Part shown: piece by piece, positions 19,157 through 29,200 of the stretch
Position numbering within the stretch: position 1 is the stretch's first letter
Layout of the letters: the number at the start of each line of letters is the position of its first letter
Origin: DATBAT01 sp963824805
Lineage (GTDB): Bacteria > Acidobacteriota > Terriglobia > Terriglobales > Acidobacteriaceae
DNA: 64,000 bases
Direction: 5' to 3'
NCBI GenBank assembly: GCA_963824805.1
Contig: CAWGQZ010000080.1
Coordinates: 62,001-126,000, forward strand
Position numbers and translations under genes: made by a program
Notes under the pieces: model-generated
Database searches by the model: none
Told to the model about the DNA's origin: nothing
The model's input: only the letters and a program-made list of their open reading frames with translations

Positions 19157-19438
19157 ATGCCGAAGTTGACGGGCAACCTTCGAATCACTACAAATCCCGG
19201 AACTGCTCAAGGTCCTGCTCACTTTGAGGTCACCTTCGTGCCTTATTCAGGTCGGATTAATTCTCATCCGGTTAAGGTAGGTAATCACGACGATCTGGTT
19301 CAGTTTCTGATGAGAATAAAACTCAGCGAGGACGAAGCTGGAAGGTGGGCGGGACGGGCGAGGTCGGAGGGAGTCATTTTGATTCCTAACATTGAACGAA
19401 GCGAAGCACAGCTTAAGGACAGCGGGCTTCTGGCGTAA
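19157..19438 (+). CDS. Small hypothetical protein
   Basis: A 93-residue soluble protein with no signal or membrane segment. The start at ATG 19157 is preferred over a GTG at 19151 because AAGGT lies about six bases before it. The sequence has an N-terminal beta-rich part (FEVTFVPYSGRI) and a helical C-terminus with DDLVQFLMRIKLSEDEAGRWAG. I do not recognise a family. It lies 90 bases after the methyltransferase gene and about 95 bases before the next unknown gene, inside the T6SS locus. Confidence 0.6.
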   Translation: MPKLTGNLRITTNPGTAQGPAHFEVTFVPYSGRINSHPVKVGNHDDLVQFLMRIKLSEDEAGRWAGRARSEGVILIPNIERSEAQLKDSGLLA

Positions 19439-19532
19439 CCGCTTGCGCACATTCGAAGTATGCTAGAGAGCGCTAACCACATCATCTGCATTCGACCAGT
19501 CTGTACAGAACACTCGGCCGAGGACTAGAAAA

Positions 19533-20990
19533 ATGGGCATTCCCACACACAAGCAATGGATGCAGGACACGGCTGCCGGATTTACCAGTCCGCGCAGTCC
19601 CAGGCTGAAGGCTCTCGACGACGCCATTATGCAGTACGACAAAACCAAGAACCCTAAAGACGTCTGGAAAATCAAGAACGCTTTTGAAGACTGGAAACGC
19701 TACAAGGGCCTCACCTGGGACAAAGGCGTTCGCAACAATAAAGGCGCCGTCACCCAGCTGAGCACAGATCTCGACAAGCTGGACTACCGCACCTACCAGA
19801 TCACGCATTTCAGCATGCCGGAACTGATGGCACTCCAGCATGTGGCCAAGGAACGGAAGAAGGTGATTGCTGAAATATTCAGAGGCAAAGAGGTCACCTT
19901 CAAAGGCGCAAAATTGAAGGAGCAGTTGAAGGCTTCCGCCGATAGCATGCAGGAGGCAGCCAACAAAGGTGCGGCCTACCTCAAGTCAATTGGAAAAGGC
20001 CCCTCCCCAAAAACCGCTGGACCTTCGGCGGCAGACATTCTTCGTAAGAAAATGCTGGAGATGGTGAAGACTTTCTTCAGCGTGGAAGGAATCGAACAAC
20101 TGGGAAGCTTGGCTGGGTTGATCCTCGGTATTTTGGACAAGGCCGCTGTCAGCATTCCTCCCGTCGTCGGCCATGTGAAAGACGGCTACGACCTTTTCAC
20201 TGAATGGGCCAAGGTCGGATCAGGCCTCTACACTCAATACAACATCTCCGAGCGGCGCTATGTTATCGAAACTGGAGTACCTACAGCCGCATTCAGCGCC
20301 TTGCAAGCTTGTCTCAAGGACGAAACCAAGAACCAGGCTATCAGCGCTACTCGTGCCACTTCATCGTTCGCATTGAAAACCGGTCTCGCTTTTGTGGACG
20401 GAGGCGCGATCAGCGGACCGGTGGTAGGCACAGTCAACGCCCTGGCCGATTTTTCCCACAAGATGTACCTGCTGGGTACGGAGTGGAAATCGACGCAGGC
20501 GATCAATCTTGCTCTCACCGCTGGAGAATTGGACATTCGGCTCTTCCGGACCTACCCACTCATGGGCTGCTATTTGCTGATTAGCGCCACTCTAAGCGAC
20601 CTGATCCCAATTGAATCCTTCGGCACGCCTGGCTGGATGGACTACATCGAGAGCATGAAAAAGAACGCCTTTGACGACATCTACGACGCCGCGACCGGCC
20701 TCGTGGAGCAGTCGCCGTGGGAAATCACTGGACTGCCTAAACGCCCAAAAGGCTCGGGTGGAAGCCTGTTTGACACGGTGAAGCGGGTGTTTTCCACCGT
20801 AAGTCCCCTTGGGGGACTTGAAAGACCTGAAGGACATCGGGAAAAAGAGTTAAGGTGCTTTTTTCGAGTTAAGGGTGTGTGCCTCATCGGTATAAAAAGA
20901 CGAGAGATCGGCGCGGCTGAAGGCCGTGTTATCCCCCAAATTAGAGTTTGGATTCTTCAAGGGTCCCTTGAACGTCCCCGTGGTCTTTGA
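19533..20990 (+). CDS. Unrecognised protein in T6SS locus, candidate cargo; probable frameshift near its end
   Basis: As written the frame gives 485 residues. The N-terminal 130 residues are charged and helical (KALDDAIMQYDKTKNPKDVW, AFEDWKRYKGLTWDKG). Residues about 185-215 hold a hydrophobic stretch (LAGLILGILDKAAVSIPPVV), and a helical C-terminal domain follows. After the GGGGG run at 20811-20815 the sequence becomes Arg-rich and unlike the rest. Removing one G gives LKDLKDIGKKS and a stop at 20851-20853, a more natural end (about 440 residues). I recognise no family. It lies just upstream of tssK1 on the same strand. A cargo or structural role in the T6SS is a guess from position only. 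Confidence 0.6.
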   Translation: MGIPTHKQWMQDTAAGFTSPRSPRLKALDDAIMQYDKTKNPKDVWKIKNAFEDWKRYKGLTWDKGVRNNKGAVTQLSTDLDKLDYRTYQITHFSMPELMALQHVAKERKKVIAEIFRGKEVTFKGAKLKEQLKASADSMQEAANKGAAYLKSIGKGPSPKTAGPSAADILRKKMLEMVKTFFSVEGIEQLGSLAGLILGILDKAAVSIPPVVGHVKDGYDLFTEWAKVGSGLYTQYNISERRYVIETGVPTAAFSALQACLKDETKNQAISATRATSSFALKTGLAFVDGGAISGPVVGTVNALADFSHKMYLLGTEWKSTQAINLALTAGELDIRLFRTYPLMGCYLLISATLSDLIPIESFGTPGWMDYIESMKKNAFDDIYDAATGLVEQSPWEITGLPKRPKGSGGSLFDTVKRVFSTVSPLGGLERPEGHREKELRCFFRVKGVCLIGIKRREIGAAEGRVIPQIRVWILQGSLERPRGL

Positions 20991-21035
20991 TTCCGGGCTA
21001 CAGAGTTGTTATTGTGGGCAGGCAATCTATAGCCC

Positions 21036-22388
21036 ATGAAACAACTTCAGCCAGTGATTTGGTCGAAAGGCACTTTCCTCACCCCCCAACACCTTCAGGT
21101 GCAGGACCGGTTTCTTGAAGACTCGCTCAACTTCCGCCTGCAAGCGCTCAAGTTCTGCGCATGGGGTTTTACCGAACTCACTATCGACCAAGAGCGCCTG
21201 ACCGAAGGCCAAATTATGGTGGCCCGGGCTGCCGGAATTTTCCCCGATGGTTTGCTATTCGATATTCCAGAAGCAGATCCTCCGCCGCCGTCTAAATCCA
21301 TCGCCGAATATTTCGAGCCAGGCACGCAGAGTCTTGAGGTTTATCTCACCGTGCCCGATTATCGCTCGCGGGGGCTGAATGTATCCCTGACTCCGCGTGA
21401 AGCCGGCACCCGTTACCTGGCGGAGGTAACCTCTTTTCGGGACGAAAACACCGGGGCCACCGAAAAACCCGTTCAGGTGGCGCGCAAGAATCTACGCATC
21501 CTCGCGGAGGGCGAAAGCCTACAAGGCAACTCCGCGCTGCGCATGGCCAATATAGAAAAGACCGATGCCGGAACATTTCGTCTTAACCCACGCTTTGTAC
21601 CGCCGCTGCTGAATATCAGTGCCAGCGACTATGCGCTAGGGATACTTCGAGGATTAATTGAGATTCTCTCCGCGCGCAGTTCGCAGCTTTCGGGAATGCG
21701 TCGCCAGAAAAACCAGAGCCTGGCGGATTTCACGGCTTCCGACATCGCGGATTTCTGGCTGCTGTACACCGTGAACTCGCACTTCCCTATGTTCAAACAC
21801 ATGTTTGAGAATGGAAGCGGACACCCCGAGGAAGCCTACTCTGCGATGTCGGCCCTGGCTGGCTCCCTGACTACCTTTTCGCAAAAGATTCAGCCGCGTG
21901 ATCTTCCTGTCTACGATCACGACCGGATCGGACCGGTTTTCGCGGAACTGGATGAAAAACTTCGCTCGCTGCTCGAAACCGTTGTCCCGACCAACGTGGT
22001 TTCACTCCCACTAAAGAAAGTCCAGAATTCGATTTACGCCACCTCGATCGACAAGGAAAAATATCTTGTCAACACGCGCATGTTCCTGGCGGTATCGTCG
22101 GACGTTAAAGAAGAAGATCTAATCCGCAAGGTCCCGCAACTGGTGAAGACCTGTTCGGCAACGCATATCGATCACCTAATCAAGCAGGCGTTGCCAGGCA
22201 TCCAACTGACTCACCTAGCCAATCCGCCCAGCGCGATTCCGGTGAAACTCAAATACCAGTATTTCAGTCTGAATCAATCGGGCGCGGCATGGGAAGCAGT
22301 GGGACGAGCGCACAATTTTGCCGCCTATGTTCCAGGGGATTTCCCCAATCCAGAGATGGAACTGTTGATCCTCATGCCTCAAAGTTGA
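21036..22388 (+). CDS. tssK: T6SS baseplate-membrane linker TssK, copy 1
   Basis: A 450-residue TssK (ImpJ/VasE). The start KQLQPVIWSKGTFLTPQHLQVQDRF is diagnostic, as are FRDENTG, the PPLLNISAS segment, DIADFWLLYTVNSHFP and the C-terminal YFSLNQSGAAWE with YVPGDFPNPEMELLIL. TssK trimers tie the baseplate to the TssL-TssM membrane complex. A second, clearly related tssK follows 1.7 kb downstream; the two share the same motif order but differ at many positions, so they are old paralogues. Confidence 0.95.
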   Translation: MKQLQPVIWSKGTFLTPQHLQVQDRFLEDSLNFRLQALKFCAWGFTELTIDQERLTEGQIMVARAAGIFPDGLLFDIPEADPPPPSKSIAEYFEPGTQSLEVYLTVPDYRSRGLNVSLTPREAGTRYLAEVTSFRDENTGATEKPVQVARKNLRILAEGESLQGNSALRMANIEKTDAGTFRLNPRFVPPLLNISASDYALGILRGLIEILSARSSQLSGMRRQKNQSLADFTASDIADFWLLYTVNSHFPMFKHMFENGSGHPEEAYSAMSALAGSLTTFSQKIQPRDLPVYDHDRIGPVFAELDEKLRSLLETVVPTNVVSLPLKKVQNSIYATSIDKEKYLVNTRMFLAVSSDVKEEDLIRKVPQLVKTCSATHIDHLIKQALPGIQLTHLANPPSAIPVKLKYQYFSLNQSGAAWEAVGRAHNFAAYVPGDFPNPEMELLILMPQS

Positions 22389-22408
22389 TCGTGGATCGTT
22401 TTGCCCGC

Positions 22409-23876
22409 TCAGTGGGGCTTAAGTACGAAATAGAGCACCAGGGCAATGGCCACGACCAGAACCACATTCAAGACAATGATGAGCGGAAGGTAGCTCGGCG
22501 CCTTAGCCGCGGGCGCCGGAGCCGGTGGCGCGGGCACCGGAGGAGCCGCCATCTGTGGCGGAGGCACCTGCGGAGCCGACGGCATTTGAAAGGCGGGCGG
22601 CTGAGGAGCGGCCGGCGCCTGGGGGAAGGCCGGAGCTTGCGGCATCGCTACAGCGGGCGGAGTAAAAGCAGGAACGGACTACTTGCGGCGGACTAGCCGA
22701 TGGTGGAGCCTCAGCGGGAGGCGGCGGAGCGTTCCGCGGGCCTCCAGAGATTATTCGGGTAAATTCGCTCGGCCCGGCTGGCGTCGGCGGACGATTCACA
22801 ACCGGCTCCGCCGGCGGCGCCGAAAACACTCGACTTTGCTCGCCCTTTTCCTCGTTGCCCCACATTGGCCGCAGACCTGCACCTGGAGGCGCTGAGTTTT
22901 GCGCGGGAGCATGCCCTCGATCGATATTCGTAGCGTCGAACTTTGGGGCCATGAATCCGCCCCGGTCTGGGGACGGCGGATCCGGGGTTCGCGGGCGCGG
23001 CGGGTCTTGCCTTAATGGAGTGCTTTCTTGCGGCATAACACCACGGTCGAAAACCGGGATGAAACTCGGCTCAGGCCTTTGGGGCTCCGGCGTAGGCTGC
23101 GATGGGGAGTTGAACATCCTAGTGAACTCTCCCTCACGCTTGCCAGAGGATGGCGCAGGAAAGCTATCTGACTCGACTGGCGGCTGTGGTGGCGCTGAAT
23201 TGAATCCACCGCGAAAGAACTTGGTGAACTCCCCCGTTTTGGAACGCGGGTCTCGCTGGGAACCGGAATCAGGCGCGGGAGGTGCCGAAGCAAAGAATTC
23301 ACGGGTGAATGATCCCCGTTGTGACGCTGGCTGGTTCGGGCTCAAATCCGGAACCAGAGGCGACTGCTCGTCGGCTACCGGGACCGGTTTCGGGGCGCTG
23401 TCGTGGAACATCCGGGTGAACTCACCGACTGGTTTCTCCGCCACCGGAGGCGGAGCCGGTTCACGCTTCGGTTGTCTGGGGGAGAACGCAGCCGCCTTAG
23501 CTGGTGGTTCGGATACAAATCCTTGAGTTACGTCGTCCGATCCCTTTGAAGCGTCGCCCCTGCGTTTCTCCGCAAATACCTCGTAGGCCTTCACCCAGGT
23601 CTCAATCGCCAACGGATCCGAGGGATAGCTGGTGACGAGATAGACGCTGCGGGAAGCCGCGTCCTGTCCGGAATCGATGATCACCCCCGGTGGGTCGGGA
23701 GCCAGTTGCCGGAAGGCCTGAAGGATGTCTCGAGTACTGGGCGGTTTGGGATCATCCTTCCAGCGGATAATGCAGACCAGACGGCGCAGCCGAGTTCGAA
23801 TTTCCTCCGCCAGAAAGACCTCTACATCGCCTCCGGCGATGGCCTCAAGCAGGTCGTATTTGCCGATCGATCTCAT
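22409..23876 (-). CDS. Pro-rich membrane-anchored protein with repeated GEFT[RK]xF motifs and kinase-like N-lobe (frameshifted)
   Basis: A single-base indel near 22676-22684 splits this gene. Frame 1 from ATG 23876 starts SIGKYDLLEAIAGGDVEVFLAEE, which resembles the glycine-loop strand of a Ser/Thr kinase but lacks the Gly pattern, the HRD and the DFG: a degenerate N-lobe of about 100 residues. Five spaced copies of a short motif follow: GEFTRMF (about 23406-23426), GSFTREF (23293), GEFTKFF (23212), GEFTRMF (23108) and SEFTRII (22747), set in Pro/Ser-rich linkers. Frame 2 continues with VPAFTPPAVAMPQAPAFPQAP and ends in one membrane helix (YLPLIIVLNVVLVVAIALVL). It lies antisense between the two tssK genes. 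The repeated Thr may be a phosphorylation site (inference). Confidence 0.7.
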
Positions 23877-24082
23877 ATCGCGCAGACGCGCAGACGGGGT
23901 CAAACAGCCGCAGCCCGCGGGTTCCGCGCCTTTTGAGCAGCTTACACCCCATTAACTTGACAGTAAAGTGTTGAGCCCCTAGCATCAATGACCTGAGTCA
24001 CCGGGAGTTCGTATCTCCGCGCGGGGAGCGAACTGTGTATTCACCGATTCCACAGTTTGCGACCAATCGGCCTGAGTGTGCG

Positions 24083-25438
24083 ATGAAAATGCTCTCCAAG
24101 ATCGTCTGGTCCGAAGGTATGTACCTGGGTCCGCATCACTTTCAGGCGCAGTCGAGATATTTCGAGGACTCCATCCAATTCGCAACCGCGAATCTCTGGG
24201 ATGACGCCCACGGGGTTGCGGCATGCCAACTGGATCCTGACGCGCTGCGCAATGGCACCGTCTCCGTTATTCATGCACGCGGTTTGTTTCAGGACGGCCT
24301 GGTGTTTGACATGCCGGAATGCGATCCCCTACCGGCACAGCGCAGCATCACAGAAGCCTTCTCGCCAACCGCCGGTCACATCACCGTGAGCCTCGCAATT
24401 AGGCGATGGTCGCCCGACGGCCATAACTGCGAACTGGAACCGGTGAATGGAAGCACTGCTCGTTACCTCGGAGATCTTCGGGAACTCCATGATGAAAACA
24501 CTGGGCGCGATGACAAGCCGGTGCGGTTGGGTCGAAAGAACATTCGCTTGGTTCTCGATACTGAGATCACTCCCGACTTGTGGACGCTGCCGATTGCGCG
24601 GATCGTGCGCGACGGCTCGGGACACTTTGCATTTGACAGCCACTTTATTCCGCCATGCCTGAAGATCAGTGCCAGTGACCGCCTATTGAAGATCCTCTCA
24701 AGACTGGTCGAGATACTGCAGGAGAAAAGCGAGGTCGTCTCTCAGGATCAGCGTTCCGGAGGCGCCAAGTTTCAGGCGGGACTCTCATCGCGAAGTGTGG
24801 CTCAGTTCTGGTTTCTTCATGCCATCAACTCAAGCCTGACGCCCTTGCGGCATCTTCTGGAATCGAAGCACGGGCACCCGGAGGAGCTTTTCCGCGAGAT
24901 GCTGCGCCTCGGCGGCGCTTTGTGCACCTTCGGTCTGGACGTTCATCCCCGCTCCCTGCCGTCGTACAATCACGCGCATCTCGACGACTGCTTCCAACAA
25001 CTGGATGATCATATCCGCCGCCATCTCGAAATTGTGGTTCCATCACAGGCCGTGGTCATCCCTTTACGGCAAACGGAGCGCTACTTTTACGCGGGCGCAA
25101 TCAAGGACGAGCGCTGCTTCGGAAATTCGCGGTGGATTCTCGCCATCAACGCCGCCATGGGAGAGGCCGACCTGATCGTGAAGACCCAGCAGTTTGTAAA
25201 GGTCTGCTCCGAGAAATTTGTGCCTGAACTGGTGAAGCGAGCCCTACCCGGCTTGAAGCTCACGCATATGCCGGTGCCGCCGTCAGCAATTGCAGCAAAA
25301 GTAGATCACCAATATTTTGCTGTAAGCCGTAGCGGACCTTGCTGGGAGCACCTGTTGCAAACCAAATCTGCGGGCGTTTATGTCCCCGGCGATTTGCCGT
25401 CCCCGGAATTGGAATTAGTGGTCATCTTTCAGGACTGA
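24083..25438 (+). CDS. tssK: T6SS baseplate-membrane linker TssK, copy 2
   Basis: A 451-residue TssK paralogue. I use the ATG at 24083 (MKMLSKIVWSEGMYLGPHHFQAQSRYF); an upstream GTG at 24035 is less likely. It shares with copy 1 the LHDENTGRDDKPVRLGRKN block, FIPPCLKISASDRLL, VAQFWFLHAINSSLTPL, GHPEE and the C-terminal VDHQYFAVSRSGPCWE and YVPGDLPSPELELVV. It is followed 6 bases later by tssL and then tssM, so this copy is the one transcribed with the membrane complex. The function of keeping two TssK is unknown; hetero-trimers or baseplates of two kinds are possible. Confidence 0.94.
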   Translation: MKMLSKIVWSEGMYLGPHHFQAQSRYFEDSIQFATANLWDDAHGVAACQLDPDALRNGTVSVIHARGLFQDGLVFDMPECDPLPAQRSITEAFSPTAGHITVSLAIRRWSPDGHNCELEPVNGSTARYLGDLRELHDENTGRDDKPVRLGRKNIRLVLDTEITPDLWTLPIARIVRDGSGHFAFDSHFIPPCLKISASDRLLKILSRLVEILQEKSEVVSQDQRSGGAKFQAGLSSRSVAQFWFLHAINSSLTPLRHLLESKHGHPEELFREMLRLGGALCTFGLDVHPRSLPSYNHAHLDDCFQQLDDHIRRHLEIVVPSQAVVIPLRQTERYFYAGAIKDERCFGNSRWILAINAAMGEADLIVKTQQFVKVCSEKFVPELVKRALPGLKLTHMPVPPSAIAAKVDHQYFAVSRSGPCWEHLLQTKSAGVYVPGDLPSPELELVVIFQD

Positions 25439-25444
25439 CAATTC

Positions 25445-26191
25445 ATGTCGTCATCCCAACATGTTTCGCCCCTCGGCAGTTACCGCGGCAGCAGTCCCGC
25501 GATGGACCGGCGCGGCTGGAATCTGGCCTTGTCGTTTCAGGAAGTATTCACCGCGATTGTGCGGTTGCGCTCCCGCAAGCAGGATGTCCCCAATGCGGAA
25601 GTCTTTCGTACCCAGATGAAGCAGGCGTTGCGGGCTGCCGAACAAGAGGCGGTGTCCCGCGGCTACGTTGCCGAAGATGTGCATCGAGCAATCTTCGCCA
25701 TCGTTGCTTTTCTCGACGAGTCAGTTTTAAGCTCACGCAATCCAGCATTCGCCGAATGGCCTCGGCTGCCGCTGCAAGCGGAATTATTTGGACATCAACT
25801 AGCGGGTGAGGTGGTGTTTCAGGAACTCCAGAAAGTCCTCAGCCGCTCCGACTCCTCAGAAGGCGCTGATTTGCTCGAAGTCTTCTATTTGTGTATGTTG
25901 CTGGGTTTTCAGGGAAAGTATGCAGCGGGCGGACGCGGCGAGCTCACCTCAATCATGTCGGCAGTCCAACAAAAAATCCAGCGAGTGCGCGGATCCTCCC
26001 CGCTTTCTCCGCGAGGCGGAATTCCTGCTGATGCCGTGCGGATGGCACAAGCCGATCCCTGGATTCGAAAGCTCGCCGTCGGCGCGGTGATCGCATTCCT
26101 CGCTACCGTGGCTCTATTTCTGGTTTTCAAATTCACGCTCACGTCCGGCATCTCTGAGGTGTCAACCGTGGCAACGCAACTCTACAGTTAG
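25445..26191 (+). CDS. tssL: T6SS inner-membrane protein TssL (DotU)
   Basis: A 248-residue TssL. The cytoplasmic helical domain carries the DotU marks FQEVFTAIVRLR, AIFAIVAFLDESVL, EVVFQELQKVL and LEVFYLCMLLGFQGKY. A single C-terminal membrane helix lies at about residues 210-230 (AVGAVIAFLATVALFLVF). There is no OmpA-like peptidoglycan-binding extension. TssL binds TssM in the membrane and recruits TssK below it. It is 6 bases after tssK2 and 12 before tssM. Confidence 0.95.
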   Translation: MSSSQHVSPLGSYRGSSPAMDRRGWNLALSFQEVFTAIVRLRSRKQDVPNAEVFRTQMKQALRAAEQEAVSRGYVAEDVHRAIFAIVAFLDESVLSSRNPAFAEWPRLPLQAELFGHQLAGEVVFQELQKVLSRSDSSEGADLLEVFYLCMLLGFQGKYAAGGRGELTSIMSAVQQKIQRVRGSSPLSPRGGIPADAVRMAQADPWIRKLAVGAVIAFLATVALFLVFKFTLTSGISEVSTVATQLYS

Positions 26192-26203
26192 GGGGGAACC
26201 TTC

Positions 26204-29200
26204 TTGGTTTATTTGGCAACCGGAGCGGCGCTACTGGTGTATCTCATCCTGAGCTGGTTCCTGGGTACCTGGCTGCACTTGAAGGGCCCCGATCTTTGGA
26301 TTCTCCGGGGTGGCCTGGCATTTCTAGGGTTGATTGCCGCCGGTAGCTTCCTTTGGTTCTATCACCGCGCTAAAAAAGCCGAGGGTGCGTCTTCCGATGG
26401 AGCATCGCCTGCTGGAGGAGACGAGGTCGATCTTCTTGTCCACGAGGCGGTCAAGCGGCTGCGCAGTTCCAGTCTCGGTGGCGGCGCCAGCTTGGGAAAG
26501 CTGCCTCTGATATTCGTCCTCGGCGATTCCGGGTCGGTAAAGACCAGCACCATCGTGAACTCAGGGTTGGAGCCCGAACTGCTCGCGGGTCACGCATATC
26601 AGGATAAGCAGGTGGTGCCGACACGGACGGCGAATCTTTGGTACACGCGGGAAGCCGTTTTCGCCGACGTTGGTGGTGACCTGTCTTCACAGCCTTCGCG
26701 CTGGGCACGCCTGGTAAGGCTGGTTCGCCCGGGCCGCATCTCTTCCTCGATGGGTAAGGGTCAACAGGCGCCCCGCGCCGCCATCGTTTGTTTCTCGTGC
26801 GAAAACTTCTTGCAGGCCGGAGCCAGTGAAGCTGCCTCGGCGGCCGCACGGAAACTCGGCGCAAGGCTGCAGGAAATCTCCAGCCTGCTCAGCATCAATT
26901 TCCCCGTGTACGTGTTATTCACAAAGATAGATCGAATTCCCTCTTTCGCGGAATACGCTCAGAATCTGAACAAGGACGAAGCCAGCGAAGTCCTGGGCGC
27001 TACGTTGCCGGTGCGGTCTCAGCAATCCGCCGGCGTCTATGCGGAAGAAGAAACCAAGCGCATCACCAAGGCGTTTGACGAATTGTTTTATTCCCTGGCC
27101 GATAAGAGGCTGACATTCTTAGCCCGCGAGAACCAGGCTGACAAGCTTCCAGGAATTTACGAATTCCCTCGCGAGTTGCGGAAAATCCGTACGTTACTGG
27201 TGCAATATCTGGTTGACCTGGCTCGGCCTAGCCAATTGCAATCGAATCCCTTTCTGCGCGGATTCTATTTTTCCGGTGTTCGCGCCGTGGTCATTGACGA
27301 CGTAGCGCCGGCCGCTTTTGAATCGATGTCGCAGGCCTCGCCAGAAGGAGCCACCCGCATATTCAGTGGTGGGCAGGCCAGGCAGCACTCGCCGCTTCCG
27401 GTTCGCTCCGCCGGTTCGCGCAAGGTACCGCAGTGGGTATTTCTTTCCCGGTTGTTCAACGACGTAATCCTCAAAGACCGGGTCGCGCTAAGCGCCAGCG
27501 GGTTCAGCTCCAAGGTCAATGTGTTTCAACGAGTGATGCTGGCCGTGGTTCTCGCTCTGTGTTTCATTGTCTGCCTCGGGTTCTTCATCTCATTCATGGG
27601 CAATCACGCCCTGAAACGAGATCTGGATGAAGCAGCGGCACAGGTGCCTGCAACCCAACTCGGGTCAGGGCAATTGGCCTCGTCGAACGATCTGCAGCGT
27701 CTGGATGGCTTGCGCCAGCAAGTAGCAATTTTGTCTCAGTATCGCGCCGAAGGTGCTCCCCTTCACCTGCGATGGGGACTCTATATTGGAGATCGGCTTT
27801 ACCACGAGGCGCGACGGCTTTATTTCGAGCGCTTCCGACAGATGATGTTTGGAGCGACCCAGAATCAGATTGTCGCCTCGTTGCGCACTCTGCCCGATAC
27901 GCCGGGTCCGAACGACACCTACGAAAAAGGTTACAACGGACTAAAAGCTTATTTGATCACGACATCCAATCATGATCGCAGTACGCAGCAGTTTCTTTCT
28001 CCGGTGCTGTTGAGCTACTGGAGCGGGGGCCGCGAGGTCGATCCGCATCAGGCGGAGCTTGCCAAACAGCAATTCGATTTCTATGCCAGTGAGCTGACAA
28101 TCGACAATCCGTTCTCGTCGGACAACAGCCCGAAGGCGATTTCGAATGCCCGTTCGTACCTGTCAAGGTTCGCCGGCATCGATCGCTACTACCTTCCTCT
28201 GATAAGCGAAGCTGGACAAAAGAATCCTTCGGTGAGCTTCAGCCGGCAATTCAAAGATGCTGGCGACGTCATTTCCAGCCGTTACGAAGTAAAGGGCGCA
28301 TTTACCAAGGGCGGCTTTGCATTCATGCAAACGGCGCTGGCGCAACCGTCGCGGTACATCAGCAATGAAGAATGGGTGTTGGGGAAGAGCACGTCAGAAT
28401 CTCTCGACGCCACGCGCCTGCAGCAGCAATTGTCGGAGCGCTACAACAAAGACTTCGCCAATGAATGGCGCACTGTTCTGAAGACCAGCACAGTGCTTGG
28501 ATACAACAGCCTGCAGGACGCGGGAAACAAGCTTGGAAAGCTGGCCGGCCCGAGCTCTCCTCTGCTGGAATTGTTTTGGTTCGTTTCGCATAACACTGAC
28601 GTCGATCAGCCTCAAATCCGCAATGCCTTCCAACCGGTGCAGAGTGTCCAGCCTCCCGGTCCTCCAGACAAATATATTCAGCCCCCTAATGAGCAGTACG
28701 TTTCCGCCCTCACCAACCTGCAGTCAGCGATCGGCTTGCTCGCTAATAGTCCGACTGGTACGGCTGATACTGCACTTGTGACTCAGACTCTAGCAGCTGG
28801 AACCGACGGCGACAAAGCTGTGGGTCAGATGGCGCAAAAATTTCGCGTAGACACTGACGCTCACATAGAAAACGTCGCGCAAAATCTTTTGCAAGCGCCG
28901 ATCCTGCATGCGGAAGCTCTCATAAAGATGGGGCCGCGCGATGCGCTGAATGGCAGCGGCCGGCCGTTCTGCTCGCAGTTTGCTGCTGTCACCCAGCTCT
29001 ATCCCTTCAATCCGGCATCGCCGACCGATCTTCCTCTTGCCCAGTTTGCCCAGGTTTTTGCTCCCGGAACCGGGGCACTGTGGACCTTCTATGAGACCAA
29101 GCTGAAGCCGTTCCTGACCAAGAACGGCTCGCAATACGTTCCCATCAGCTCCGGGAATGTCAATCTTTCGCCAGCCTTCCTTAGTTTTTTTAACCGCGCG

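Noticed and set aside
22855..23526. A 223-residue Gly/Ser-rich plus-strand protein
   Set aside because: It is the complement of the Pro-rich GEFTRMF gene; Pro/Ser codons read backwards give Gly-rich frames.
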